A stretch of DNA of 16,053 nucleotides. Source: an uncultured Parasphingopyxis sp. (lineage in GTDB: Bacteria; Pseudomonadota; Alphaproteobacteria; Sphingomonadales; Sphingomonadaceae). Positions 1 through 7,649 of the stretch are shown piece by piece. The stretch is taken from the NCBI GenBank assembly GCA_905479515.1, contig CAJQMX010000173.1, forward strand, positions 1 through 16,053, given 5' to 3'. A program made the position numbers and the translations under genes. Below the pieces are notes generated by a model. It ran no database searches. It saw only the letters and a list, made by a program, of their open reading frames with translations, and was not told the origin of the DNA. Numbering within the stretch: position 1 is the stretch's first letter; each line of letters starts with the position of its first letter.

Positions 1-863
1 ATTGAAATTACCCGGATGTTGTGTGCGGCCTGAACGGCAGGTGTTGCCTCAATTGAACTGGTAATAACCAGTTCCTTCAGTTTTGACGATGTGATACGCG
101 CAACAGCACCACCGGACAACACACCATGTGAGATGTAGGCCGTTACGCTGAGCGCGCCGTTCGCCAAGAGGGCTTCGGCCGCGTTGCAAAGCGTTCCACC
201 TGAATCGATGATGTCATCAATCAGGATGCAGTCTTTACCAGAAACATCGCCGATCACGTTCATGACTTCGGATTCACCGGGCTTGTCGCGACGCTTATCG
301 ACGATCGCCAGCGGCGAGTTGACGCGACGCGCCAGCGCCCGGGCGCGGACCACACCGCCGACATCGGGCGAAACCACCATCAGATTGTCAACATTGTAAT
401 TGGCCCGCAAATCGCGGCTCATCACCGGCACGGCAAACAGATTGTCGGTGGGAATATCGAAGAAACCCTGAATCTGGCCGGCATGCAGGTCCAGTGTCAG
501 CACCCGATCGGCGCCAGCTTCGGTGATCAGATTGGCCACCAGCTTGGCTGAAATGGGCGTCCTGGGGCCGGGCTTGCGGTCCTGGCGGGCATAGCCGAAA
601 TAGGGCAGCACGGCGGTGATGCGGCGGGCTGAAGACCGGCGCGCCGCGTCGATCATGATCAGCAATTCCATCAGATTGTCATTCGCGGGATAGCTGGTTG
701 ACTGGAGCACGAACACATCTTCGCCGCGCACATTTTCGAGAATTTCGACGAAGATTTCCTCGTCTGCAAAGCGCCGAACATTCGCGTCAGTCAGCGGAAT
801 CTCCAGATATTGGGAGATGGCGCTCGCGAGCGGCAGATTGGAGTTACCCGACAGCAATTTCAT
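1..863 (-). CDS. prs: Ribose-phosphate pyrophosphokinase (PRPP synthetase), 3' end cut by window edge
   Basis: Makes 5-phosphoribosyl-1-pyrophosphate from ribose-5-phosphate and ATP in the cytoplasm, feeding purine, pyrimidine, NAD, histidine and tryptophan synthesis. About 287 codons are visible; the family is usually 310-320 residues, so only a short C-terminal tail lies beyond position 1. The N-terminus reads [13 protein letters not shown]. The ATP-binding region has [16 protein letters not shown] and the stretch [11 protein letters not shown]. The PRPP-binding loop reads [16 protein letters not shown], preceded by [12 protein letters not shown] and [10 protein letters not shown]. The start at 861-863 (complement) fits the family N-terminus and has a purine-rich stretch (AAAGGGGAAG) upstream. 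The LytTR gene lies 109 bases upstream on the same strand. The family assignment is secure; the 3' end cannot be seen. Confidence 0.97.
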   Translation of the reverse strand, partial: MKLLSGNSNLPLASAISQYLEIPLTDANVRRFADEEIFVEILENVRGEDVFVLQSTSYPANDNLMELLIMIDAARRSSARRITAVLPYFGYARQDRKPGPRTPISAKLVANLITEAGADRVLTLDLHAGQIQGFFDIPTDNLFAVPVMSRDLRANYNVDNLMVVSPDVGGVVRARALARRVNSPLAIVDKRRDKPGESEVMNVIGDVSGKDCILIDDIIDSGGTLCNAAEALLANGALSVTAYISHGVLSGGAVARITSSKLKELVITSSIEATPAVQAAHNIRVIS

Positions 864-900
864 GGACGCTCTTCCCCTTTGCGCGCTGTTTTAGGGCGTG

Positions 901-939
901 CCCCGGAAAAAGAAACCAGTTTGCGGCGCTTTTCTGGGG
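901..939 (-). repeat. Imperfect inverted repeat in the prs leader
   Basis: In the 109-base gap between the LytTR gene and prs, CCCCGGAAAAAG (901-912) faces CTTTTCTGGGG (929-939). On the minus-strand RNA this gives 4 pairs, an A-C mismatch and 5 more pairs around a loop of about 18-20 nt. No T-tract follows on the minus strand, so it is not a typical rho-independent terminator. It may be a leader structure of prs or chance. Nothing else is recognisable in the gap. Confidence 0.3.
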
Positions 940-972
940 AGATCCGCCGCTGCGACCGAACGATGGCCCGCG

Positions 973-1761
973 TCACAGCCAGCCTTCACGCTTCAGGGCT
1001 TCCTGGCGGTTGCGGGAAACCGGCGCGAGGAGGCCGTTGGCAAGCTCCAGCCTGATCGCGCGGCCTTCGCGGCGAATCGCCCGAACCTGGTTGCGCGCGA
1101 CCCACCAGCTGCGATGCACCTGCATGCCTTCGACCCCGTCGAGCTCGGCAATCGCATCGCGCAACCGCATCAGGATCATCTCGCTTCCTGACAGCGTGTG
1201 CGCGCAGACATAATGGTCCTGCATTTCAAGGCAGACGAGATTGTGGCCCAGCTGCGGTGGCAGGCGTTTGAAAAAGGGGGCGTCGGGGCGTTCGGGAAGC
1301 GGCACGGCTGCAATATCCAGGGGTACGGGACGGGGAGCGACGGCATTGCTCGGCTTCTGATCAGGATTTCGCACACCTAGCAGCAGCCACATCAGCGCAA
1401 ATATCGCCAGGCCGATGCCGAACACCTGCGCATAGAGCAGCGGGAAAATGTCGTTCATTCGCTGCGCATCATAGCGCATCCCGCTGATCGCGAAGCCCAC
1501 CACCGCAGTGAGCGGCAATGATGCCAGCGCGGCAGAGGCCAGCAAGGCGGCCCATGTCGGCACCGGTGTCTCTTCGGCCATCCAGAGCGCCACCGCCTGC
1601 ACGGGGCGAAAGATCGCATACCCAACGAGAATAAAGCCTATCCAGTAGAGCAGGCGCATGGCAGGCGGCATTGCAAAGGTGCCGAACGGTCCGATCAGAC
1701 CGAATGCACAACCGATTATCATGATTATGAAAATTTCGATCGCCAATTGACGCAGCCGCAT
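973..1761 (-). CDS. Membrane-anchored LytTR-family transcriptional regulator
   Basis: A 262-residue protein with two parts. Residues about 6-128 form four hydrophobic segments (around 6-29, 36-58, 69-91 and 103-128), joined by short charged loops. A proline-rich linker (about 130-160) follows. Residues about 165-262 form a LytTR DNA-binding domain, seen in LVCLEMQDHYVCAHT, then EMILMRLRDAIAEL, VHRSWWVARNQV and the final LLAPVSRNRQEALK. LytTR domains are beta-rich DNA binders. Here there is no receiver domain, so the membrane part probably senses or tethers. The gene is divergent from a DUF2306-like membrane protein across 151 bases, the arrangement expected if it controls that gene and itself. 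The target is inferred. No paired LytTR binding repeats were recognised with confidence. Confidence 0.88.
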   Translation of the reverse strand: MRLRQLAIEIFIIMIIGCAFGLIGPFGTFAMPPAMRLLYWIGFILVGYAIFRPVQAVALWMAEETPVPTWAALLASAALASLPLTAVVGFAISGMRYDAQRMNDIFPLLYAQVFGIGLAIFALMWLLLGVRNPDQKPSNAVAPRPVPLDIAAVPLPERPDAPFFKRLPPQLGHNLVCLEMQDHYVCAHTLSGSEMILMRLRDAIAELDGVEGMQVHRSWWVARNQVRAIRREGRAIRLELANGLLAPVSRNRQEALKREGWL

Positions 1762-1853
1762 GGTTTATCCTGTTCCGTTGGCGCTTCGTGAATGGGCAAA
1801 TAGACCATTTCGGCGGGTTTGGCGAAGAAAATCCGCCAGCCACGCATCCGCGA

Positions 1854-1881
1854 TTGAGGGGGCAACACTCTCGGCCATAAT
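1854..1881 (+). promoter_or_regulatory. Candidate sigma70-type promoter for the DUF2306-like gene
   Basis: TTGAGG (1854-1859) and CATAAT (1876-1881) are separated by 16 bases. They match the -35 consensus at 4 of 6 positions and the -10 consensus at 5 of 6. The predicted start of transcription is near 1888, just ahead of the GGAGAG ribosome-binding site at 1900-1905. It sits in the divergent gap with the LytTR gene. Supported by pattern only. Confidence 0.5.
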
Positions 1882-1912
1882 CGACAGATGTTCCCGCTTG
1901 GAGAGAATGATT

Positions 1913-2431
1913 ATGCCCAATGACAATCCCAACCAAACCGTCCGGCGCTCTGGCGATGGCCCCATCATGATCATCATCGTGATACTTGCCACGACTCTTG
2001 TCACGCTCACCTTCATGGCGCTGAGTTTCGGCTTCGGTTCTGCTCCAGAGGCTGGTGCGCGCATATCCTTGGAGCGCCTTCCGCTGGCGTTGATCATTCA
2101 CCTCGCGACGATCCTCCCCGCGCTATTGCTTGGCGCTTATGTCCTGATCCGGCGCAAGGGGGACAGGCGGCACAAACTGCTCGGCAAAATCTGGGTTGCG
2201 CTCATGGTGACAACGGCGATGTCGGTTTTGTGGCTGGGTGAGAGCTGGTCCTTCATCCATCTCTTTTCCCTGCTGGTCTTCATCTCCATCCCCCGCGCCA
2301 TCTGGGCGATCCGGGCCGGCAATGTCATCGCTCATCAACGCGCTATGCAGGGCATGTATATCGGGTCGGTGGTCGCAGGTGTATTCGCTTTGCTGCCGGG
2401 GCGCCTGCTCGGAACGCTTATGTTCGGCTAA
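1913..2431 (+). CDS. DUF2306-like integral membrane protein
   Basis: A 172-residue protein (MPNDNPNQTVRR...) with about four to five hydrophobic segments. It resembles the DUF2306 family in HLATILPALLLGAYVLIRRK, in the charged loop KGDRRHKLLGKIW, in the histidine-containing FIHLFSLLVFISIP, and in the end HQRAMQGMYIGSVVAGVFAL followed by PGRLLG. The biochemical role of the family is not established. I chose 1913 because GGAGAG at 1900-1905 lies 7 bases upstream. The ATG at 1907 is only 1 base from that site, and an open frame reaching back to 1760 would run through the divergent promoter region. The gene is divergent from a membrane LytTR regulator, its likely controller. nadE begins 41 bases downstream, so they may share a transcript. 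Confidence 0.8.
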   Translation: MPNDNPNQTVRRSGDGPIMIIIVILATTLVTLTFMALSFGFGSAPEAGARISLERLPLALIIHLATILPALLLGAYVLIRRKGDRRHKLLGKIWVALMVTTAMSVLWLGESWSFIHLFSLLVFISIPRAIWAIRAGNVIAHQRAMQGMYIGSVVAGVFALLPGRLLGTLMFG

Positions 2432-2472
2432 GCATTATTGCCGCCCGCGCCACAACCGCTTAAGAGCCGCGC

Positions 2473-4125
2473 ATGACAGACCGGCTGGCGATAGCGTTCG
2501 CGCAACTCAATCAGGTGATGGGCGATCTGCCCGGCAATGCCGATGCGATGCTTGGTGCGCGCGCCGATTGCCCCGATGCCGATCTGATCATTTTCCCCGA
2601 ATTGCAGCTTATCGGCTATCCGCCCGAGGATCTGGTGCTCAAGCCCGCGCTGATCGAACGCGCCAGGGCAGAGCTGGAGCGGATGGCCGAAGCAACGGCC
2701 TCTGGCGGGCCCGCCATGTTGGTCGGCACGGCGATCGAGGAAGACGGCGCGCTCTACAATGCGATGGTCCTGCTTGATGGCGGGGAAATCGCCGCAATTA
2801 CCCGCAAGCATCGCCTGCCCAATTATGGCACTTTTGACGAGCTCAGGCTGTTCAGGGCCGGGCCGCTGCCTGATCCTATCGAATTTCGCGGCGTCAGGCT
2901 GGGCATACCGATCTGCGAGGATATCTGGGTCGATGGCGTGTGTGCGCACCTTGCGGAAAACGGAGCCGAGCTTTTCATCGTTCCCAATGGCAGCCCCTAT
3001 GAGGTGGAAAAGGACAATATCCGGCTGGCGCTTGCCCGGGGCCGCGTTGCCGATACCGGGTTGCCACTTGCCTATCTGAACCGGGTCGGCGGACAGGATG
3101 AGATCGTCTTCGATGGCTCTTCTTTTGTCCTCAACAAGGATGGCGAGATCGCCTGGCAGTTCGCTGACTGGGAAGAAGAGATTGCGACAACGATCTGGGA
3201 GAAGCAGCCGGATGGTTGGGCCTGCACCGATGGCCCGCAACACGCACTCGATGATCATCCGGCAGATATCTATCACGCGATGCTGGTGGGCCTGCGCGAC
3301 TATGTGAACCGCAACCGCTTTCCCGGCGTTGTGCTCGGTCTGTCGGGCGGGATTGATAGCGCGCTTTCCGCTGCCGTGGCGGTTGATGCGCTGGGTGCAG
3401 ACCGGGTCTGGTGCGTGATGATGCCATCGCGATTTACCAGTCAGGAAAGCCTGGATGATGCCGCCGAATGCGCGCGGCTTCTTGGCTGTAAGCTCGATAC
3501 GATCCCGATCATGCCGGCGGTGGAAGGGTTTGATGCGATGCTGACTGACAGTTTCGCGGATGCCGAAGTCGATATCACTGAAGAAAATATCCAGTCGCGC
3601 ATTCGCGGCGTCACCTTGATGGCGCTTTCCAACAAGTTTGGTCACATGCTGCTCACCACGGGCAACAAATCCGAAATGGCGGTCGGCTATGCGACCATTT
3701 ATGGCGATATGGCGGGCGGCTATTCGGTGTTGAAAGACGCGTACAAGACCACCGTGTTCGAACTGTCGCGTTTCCGCAATCAGACACGGCCCAGCCTTGC
3801 GATGGGCCCCGACGGCCCTGTCATGCCCGATATCGTGATCTCGAAACCGCCTTCGGCAGAGCTGCGTCCGGACCAGAAAGACAGCGATTCCCTGCCGCCC
3901 TATGATGTGCTTGATCCATTGCTGAAGGGGCTGATCGAGGAAGAGGTGGATATTGATACGCTGGTTGAGCGCGGTTTTGACCGGGCAACGGTCGCCCGGA
4001 TTGAGCGGTTGCTCTATATCGCTGAATATAAGCGCCGCCAGTCACCGCCCGGCGTGAAGATCGGCGTTCGCAATTTCGGCCGTGATCGCCGCTATCCGAT
4101 CACCAACGCCTTCCGCACGGTTTGA
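2473..4125 (+). CDS. nadE: Glutamine-dependent NAD(+) synthetase
   Basis: A 550-residue cytoplasmic enzyme that amidates deamido-NAD to NAD+ with ATP and ammonia from glutamine, the last step of NAD synthesis. The N-terminal carbon-nitrogen hydrolase (glutaminase) domain spans about 1-270 and has its catalytic triad visible: Glu43 in FPELQLIGYPPEDL, Lys112 in TRKHRLPNYGTFDE and Cys148 in GIPICEDIW. The C-terminal synthetase domain begins near 285 with the pyrophosphatase loop LGLSGGIDSALSA (SGGIDS at 291-296). It continues with TTGNKSEMAVGYATIYGD and ends RRYPITNAFRTV. The length is typical for the two-domain form. No strong Shine-Dalgarno is visible before the ATG (weak AAGAG). The DUF2306-like gene ends 41 bases upstream, and a 256-base gap to gltX follows. 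Confidence 0.97.
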   Translation: MTDRLAIAFAQLNQVMGDLPGNADAMLGARADCPDADLIIFPELQLIGYPPEDLVLKPALIERARAELERMAEATASGGPAMLVGTAIEEDGALYNAMVLLDGGEIAAITRKHRLPNYGTFDELRLFRAGPLPDPIEFRGVRLGIPICEDIWVDGVCAHLAENGAELFIVPNGSPYEVEKDNIRLALARGRVADTGLPLAYLNRVGGQDEIVFDGSSFVLNKDGEIAWQFADWEEEIATTIWEKQPDGWACTDGPQHALDDHPADIYHAMLVGLRDYVNRNRFPGVVLGLSGGIDSALSAAVAVDALGADRVWCVMMPSRFTSQESLDDAAECARLLGCKLDTIPIMPAVEGFDAMLTDSFADAEVDITEENIQSRIRGVTLMALSNKFGHMLLTTGNKSEMAVGYATIYGDMAGGYSVLKDAYKTTVFELSRFRNQTRPSLAMGPDGPVMPDIVISKPPSAELRPDQKDSDSLPPYDVLDPLLKGLIEEEVDIDTLVERGFDRATVARIERLLYIAEYKRRQSPPGVKIGVRNFGRDRRYPITNAFRTV

Positions 4126-4188
4126 TGCGCCTGCCAATGCCATCGGTTCAGACACGTCATGCTGTCCTACAGGACGCGCTTTGCACTA

Positions 4189-4213
4189 TGCTGGGTTTTG
4201 CCATGGCCCAGCA
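4189..4213 (+). repeat. Inverted repeat in the nadE-gltX gap
   Basis: TGCTGGG (4189-4195) and CCCAGCA (4207-4213) are perfect 7-base arms around an 11-base loop. A second smaller palindrome, GTCCT-ac-AGGAC, lies at 4164-4175. No T-tract follows on the plus strand, so neither looks like a standard nadE terminator. They could be factor-dependent termination or leader structures. Confidence 0.4.
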
Positions 4214-4239
4214 CAGCAAATCCCGAGATCCGGCATCGG

Positions 4240-4314
4240 TCCGAAAGGTCACAGTCGCCGCCGCTCCGAAAGGCAAGAATCGTTGGTTTTCAGGGGCAGG
4301 TCGGCAAAGGTCAC
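4240..4314 (+). repeat. Short direct repeats in the gltX leader
   Basis: TCCGAAAGG occurs at 4240-4248 and 4265-4273. AAAGGTCAC occurs at 4244-4252 and 4306-4314. They lie in the 256-base gap upstream of gltX, just before the small leader ORF. They could be protein or RNA binding repeats, or chance in a GC-rich gap. Confidence 0.3.
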
Positions 4315-4325
4315 GGGGGAGAAAA

Positions 4326-4385
4326 ATGGCCTTTCGTGTCAACGCGCCATCCCTGTCGAACAGAGGCAACTCCCAATCATTATGA
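4326..4385 (+). CDS. 19-codon leader ORF overlapping the gltX start
   Basis: ATG at 4326 follows a good ribosome-binding site, GGGGGAG at 4315-4321, with a 4-base spacer. It encodes MAFRVNAPSLSNRGNSQSL and stops with TGA at 4383-4385. That stop overlaps the gltX ATG (4382-4384) as ATGA. gltX itself has no recognisable Shine-Dalgarno; the bases before its ATG read CAACTCCCAATCATT. Ribosomes that finish this ORF could therefore re-initiate on gltX, a translational coupling arrangement. The peptide has no Glu codon and is rich in Ser and Asn, so a classical Glu-codon attenuator is not supported. The peptide itself may have no function. Confidence 0.5.
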   Translation: MAFRVNAPSLSNRGNSQSL

Positions 4386-5710
4386 CCATCACCCGATTCG
4401 CCCCCTCTCCGACTGGCCGTCTCCATGTCGGCAATATCCGCACCGCGCTGCATAACTGGCTCTGGGCGCGTAAAGAGGGCGGGCGTTTTCTGCTCAGGCT
4501 CGACGATACCGATAGCGAGAGATCGCGCGAAGAGCATGTCGAGGCGATCCGCGCCGATCTGGCCTGGCTCGGCATGGATATAGACGGCGAAGAGCGCCAG
4601 TCCGCGCGCTTCGATCATTATGAGGCCGCGTTCACAAAATTGCGGGCGGCTGGCCGCGTCTATCCCTGTTACGAAACGCCGCAGGAGCTTGAGCTCAAGC
4701 GCAAGATTCAGCTCGGGCGCGGCAAGCCGCCCGTCTATGACCGCGCGGCGCTCGACCTCACCGATCAGCAGGTTGCGGATTTCGAGGCCGAGGGCCGTAC
4801 CCCGCATTGGCGGTTCAAGCTTGATCATGACACGCCGATTGCATGGGACGATCTGATCCGCGGGCCGCAGCATTTCGATCCGGCGTTGCTCTCCGATCCG
4901 GTGATCCGGCGCGAGGATGGCAGCTGGCTCTATATGCTGCCGAGCGCCGTCGACGATGCCGAGATGGGCGTTACCCATGTCGTGCGCGGTGAGGATCATG
5001 TGACGAATACGGGGCTGCAATTGCAGATGTTCGAGGCTATGGGCGCGCCGCCGCCGGCCTTCGCGCATGAAGCGCTTCTGGTCGGCAGCGAAGGCAAATT
5101 GTCCAAGCGTCTGGGCTCGCTCGGCGTCGAGACGTTCCGCGAGGATGGTATCGAGCCGATGGCGGTTGTCGCTTTGCTGGCGCGGATCGGAACGAGCGAT
5201 CCTGTCGAACCCTTTACCGAGGCCGCGCCGCTGATCGAGAGTTTTGATTTCGCCCGCTTTGGCCGCGCACCCGCCCGGTTCGATAGCGAGGAGCTCCAAA
5301 CGCTCAACGCCAAGATCCTCCATCAGCTCGATTATGATGCGGTCGCTGGGCGGCTGCCGGATGGCATGGGCGCGGATGGCTGGGAGGCTATACGTCCCAA
5401 TCTTACAACGCTCAGTGAAGCCAGCGACTGGTGGCATGTGGTTGAAGGGCCGGTTGATTCGGCCGCGTTTGATGCCGAGACGGAGGCGTTTCTTGATCAG
5501 GCTGCCGGGATCGCCGCGACGCTGGATTGGTCGGACGGCACTTGGAAAGCCCTTACCGCTGAGCTCAAGGAAACAAGTGGCCGCAAGGGCAAGGCGCTGT
5601 TTCTGCCGCTCCGCCAGGCACTGACCGGACGCGATCACGGGCCCGAAATGGCCGCGCTGCTTCCGCTGATCGGCAAGGAGCGCGCCGTGGCGCGATTGTC
5701 TCGAAATTAG
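4382..5710 (+). CDS. gltX: Glutamate--tRNA ligase (short alphaproteobacterial form)
   Basis: A 442-residue class I aminoacyl-tRNA synthetase that charges tRNA-Glu, and in many alphaproteobacteria tRNA-Gln for later amidation. The start is fixed by the family N-terminus MTITRFAPSPTGRLHVGN. The HIGH-type motif is HVGN (15-18), the KMSKS-type motif is KLSKR (239-243), and LLRLDDTDSERS and THVVRGEDHVTNT are also visible. The usual cysteine-rich zinc site is absent; only YPCYETP remains. At about 440 residues it resembles the second GltX type found in alphaproteobacteria, so another gltX may exist elsewhere in the genome. No Shine-Dalgarno is seen. Its ATG overlaps the stop of a 19-codon leader ORF, suggesting coupled translation. 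Confidence 0.96.
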   Translation: MTITRFAPSPTGRLHVGNIRTALHNWLWARKEGGRFLLRLDDTDSERSREEHVEAIRADLAWLGMDIDGEERQSARFDHYEAAFTKLRAAGRVYPCYETPQELELKRKIQLGRGKPPVYDRAALDLTDQQVADFEAEGRTPHWRFKLDHDTPIAWDDLIRGPQHFDPALLSDPVIRREDGSWLYMLPSAVDDAEMGVTHVVRGEDHVTNTGLQLQMFEAMGAPPPAFAHEALLVGSEGKLSKRLGSLGVETFREDGIEPMAVVALLARIGTSDPVEPFTEAAPLIESFDFARFGRAPARFDSEELQTLNAKILHQLDYDAVAGRLPDGMGADGWEAIRPNLTTLSEASDWWHVVEGPVDSAAFDAETEAFLDQAAGIAATLDWSDGTWKALTAELKETSGRKGKALFLPLRQALTGRDHGPEMAALLPLIGKERAVARLSRN

Positions 5711-5757
5711 ACCTCGAATTCACAGGCCAAGGGTTGGTATCCTCGGTGACGCCTGAC

Positions 5758-6099
5758 TTATTGAAGTCGCCAATTAACCTGGTTTTCGAATATCCCTTCG
5801 ACGGGCTCTCCATCCGCTCCGCAAGCCGGACGGAAACGGGCCTGCTCGCGAATACGGTTACACGTTTCGCGATCAAGAATGCGATAGCCACTTATTCGCG
5901 TGACCTCGCAATCCGACACGCGACCATTGGTATCCACCGTGACCTGGAAGCCAACTATGCCCTCAAAACCTCTGCGAGCCGCAGTTGCTGGATAGTCATA
6001 GCTTATCCAGCGACTGACATGAGGCTCGGAGGGACTGGAACAGTTGTTGTCCGCCAAACCAGGCTGGATCAGCAATAATATTGCGAAAATTGAAATCAT
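5758..6099 (-). CDS. Small secreted protein consisting of a TonB C-terminal domain
   Basis: A 113-residue protein with a probable signal peptide, MISIFAILLLIQPGLA, cleaved near residue 16. Almost all of the rest is a TonB C-terminal-like domain: SYDYPATAARRGFEGIVGF, then VDTNGRVSDCEVTRISGY, ETCNRIREQARFRPA, and a final ENQVNWRL. Four cysteines in the mature part could form disulfides in the periplasm. Unlike a true TonB it has no retained membrane anchor and no proline-rich linker, so it cannot transduce energy in the usual way. The DNA looks more AT-rich than its neighbours, by eye only. It converges with gltX (47-base gap) and is divergent from the beta-lactamase gene. The start has no clear ribosome-binding site. 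Function unknown. Confidence 0.75.
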   Translation of the reverse strand: MISIFAILLLIQPGLADNNCSSPSEPHVSRWISYDYPATAARRGFEGIVGFQVTVDTNGRVSDCEVTRISGYRILDRETCNRIREQARFRPACGADGEPVEGIFENQVNWRLQ

Positions 6100-6190
6100 G
6101 CCATGAAGCTAAATAGTTCGTAGAGCCGTGGCAAGCAGCTGGCCTTCGCAAAGATGGTCGTGCTGCTGTTAAAAAGTGAAAATGGCGGCT

Positions 6191-6206
6191 CAAGCAATCC
6201 TGCTTG
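6191..6206. repeat. Short perfect inverted repeat in a divergent promoter region
   Basis: CAAGCA-atcc-TGCTTG lies in the 167-base gap between the minus-strand TonB-C protein and the beta-lactamase gene, about 60 bases upstream of the latter. It could be an operator half-site pair or chance. No convincing promoter was identified in this gap. Confidence 0.25.
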
Positions 6207-6266
6207 CCAAAACCGCATGGGGCATCAAAGCTAGTTTCAAAGCAAAACCAGTGTAGGAGAGGTAGC

Positions 6267-7550
6267 ATGAGTGGATTGCGGATGGATCGGCGACAGTTTC
6301 TCGGCAGCGTCGGGGCGAGTCTTGCGCTTGCCAGCATGCCCGGTGCCCGCGCTCTGGCTTTCCAGTCGGCGGCATCCCCCTGGTCTGCGGTTGAAGCGTT
6401 CGTTCCCCGGTTTGCCGCCGAATATCCGGTATCCGGGGCGTTGGTCGCCGTTGGCCGCGGCCAGTCAGCACCCGAATATTTTGCCAACGGTGTGGCAGCA
6501 TTTGGCAGCGAGCATCGGGTCGATGCCAATACGCTCTGGCGCATCTATTCGATGACCAAGCCGGTAACCGGCATGGCGACAATGATGCTGATCGAAGATG
6601 GCGCGATCAGTCTCAATCAGAATATTGCCGATTTCCTGCCCGGCTTTGCCGCGCCTCAGGTTCTGGTCGATCCCGAAAACAGTCTGGAAACCCGTGCGGC
6701 GAGCGGGCCGATCACCATCCGGCATCTGCTCACCCATACGGCGGGCCTCGGCTATACGATCGTCACGACGGGGCCGTTGCTCGCCGAATATCAGCGACTG
6801 GGACTGGAGCCCGGCGTGATCATGCATGAAGCGCCGGAGGTGGTTGCACGCCGCCCGCACAGCCTTGAAGAATTTGCCGACCGGCTGGCAACGCTGCCGA
6901 TCATTGCCGACCCGGGAACGAAATGGAGCTATTCGGTTTCGCTCGATCTGCTTGGGCGGATCATCGAGATCGCATCGGGCATGCCGTTCGATGTGTTTCT
7001 CCAGCAGCGCATTTTCACACCGCTCGATATGCGCGACACTTTTTTCGAGGTGCCCGCCGACAAGATCGATCGCATGACGGCAAGCTATACAATTCGGGAC
7101 GGCGCGCCCGTTCTGGTCGATCCGGCTGAAGGATCGGTTTATGCGCAGCCGCCGCGCTACCCCTATGGCGGGGCCGGCCTGGTTTCGAGCGCGCGCGACT
7201 ATGATCGGTTCCTGACCATGCTGCTCGGCGAGGGCGCCTTGGGCGATGTGTGCATCATGGGAACCGAAACTGCGCAGATTGCGATGTCCGATCTCTTGCC
7301 TCCCGGCGTCGACAAAAGCAGCATGTATGATCCATCGGGCTTTGGTGCCGGTGGCCGGGTCACGATTGAACCGGGTGCTTTGGGCGAAGGCATCGGCACC
7401 TATGGCTGGGGCGGCGCGGCTGGCACCGTCGCCTGGGTGGACCGCGCTAACAATCTGCGCGCCTCGGGCTATATCCAGAACCTGCCGAGCGAGGCTATGC
7501 CTTTTCGGGATGGCGTGCTTGGCGCAGTCTATGCCGACCTGCAAGCATAG
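6267..7550 (+). CDS. Tat-exported serine beta-lactamase-family hydrolase (class C / EstB-like)
   Basis: A 427-residue protein with a twin-arginine signal: MDRRQFLGSVGASLALAS, then an Ala-X-Ala type site near ARALA. The hydrolase domain has the family SxxK motif as Ser95-Met-Thr-Lys98 in YSMTKPVTG. A Tyr222-Ser-Val motif lies in GTKWSYSVSLDLLG, alongside HLLTHTAGLGY and a late YGWGGAAGT that fits the C-terminal W/G motif of EstB-type esterases. Such proteins are periplasmic esterases, lactone or amide hydrolases, or peptidases. True beta-lactam activity is uncertain. The ATG at 6267 is chosen for its strong upstream AGGAGAGG (6255-6262). It is preceded by a divergent gene and followed by a thioesterase gene after 99 bases. 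Substrate not predictable. Confidence 0.9.
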   Translation: MSGLRMDRRQFLGSVGASLALASMPGARALAFQSAASPWSAVEAFVPRFAAEYPVSGALVAVGRGQSAPEYFANGVAAFGSEHRVDANTLWRIYSMTKPVTGMATMMLIEDGAISLNQNIADFLPGFAAPQVLVDPENSLETRAASGPITIRHLLTHTAGLGYTIVTTGPLLAEYQRLGLEPGVIMHEAPEVVARRPHSLEEFADRLATLPIIADPGTKWSYSVSLDLLGRIIEIASGMPFDVFLQQRIFTPLDMRDTFFEVPADKIDRMTASYTIRDGAPVLVDPAEGSVYAQPPRYPYGGAGLVSSARDYDRFLTMLLGEGALGDVCIMGTETAQIAMSDLLPPGVDKSSMYDPSGFGAGGRVTIEPGALGEGIGTYGWGGAAGTVAWVDRANNLRASGYIQNLPSEAMPFRDGVLGAVYADLQA

Positions 7551-7649
7551 AGAAGTTTGGTGCCAGGGCTTGAATTGCGCGAGTCACTGAACGAAGGCGG
7601 GCGCGACGCTTATTGCGCGGACTGACCTGTACGAATTGAAGGACGCATA

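Noticed and set aside
1760..1912. N-terminal extension of the DUF2306-like protein from position 1760
   Set aside because: It would overlap the start of the divergent LytTR gene and its promoter region. It encodes basic low-complexity sequence, while a good ribosome-binding site supports 1913.
2437..2466. TTGCCG ... TTAAGA as a promoter for nadE
   Set aside because: The putative -10 matches the consensus poorly; nadE may be read from the upstream promoter.
4157..5638. Long open frame (493 codons) on the minus strand opposite gltX
   Set aside because: It mirrors gltX in a GC-rich genome, has no recognisable domain and runs through a gene with clear motifs. Similar shadows opposite nadE (2428-3645), the beta-lactamase gene (6465-7544) and ribB (11544-13001) were rejected for the same reason.
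6204..6232. TTGCCA as a -35 element for the beta-lactamase gene
   Set aside because: No acceptable -10 lies 16-18 bases downstream (AAAGCT at best).
6267..7550. Calling the hydrolase an antibiotic-resistance beta-lactamase
   Set aside because: The motifs fit the broad EstB/class C-like family, which is mostly esterases and peptidases. Nothing in the sequence points to clinical resistance.
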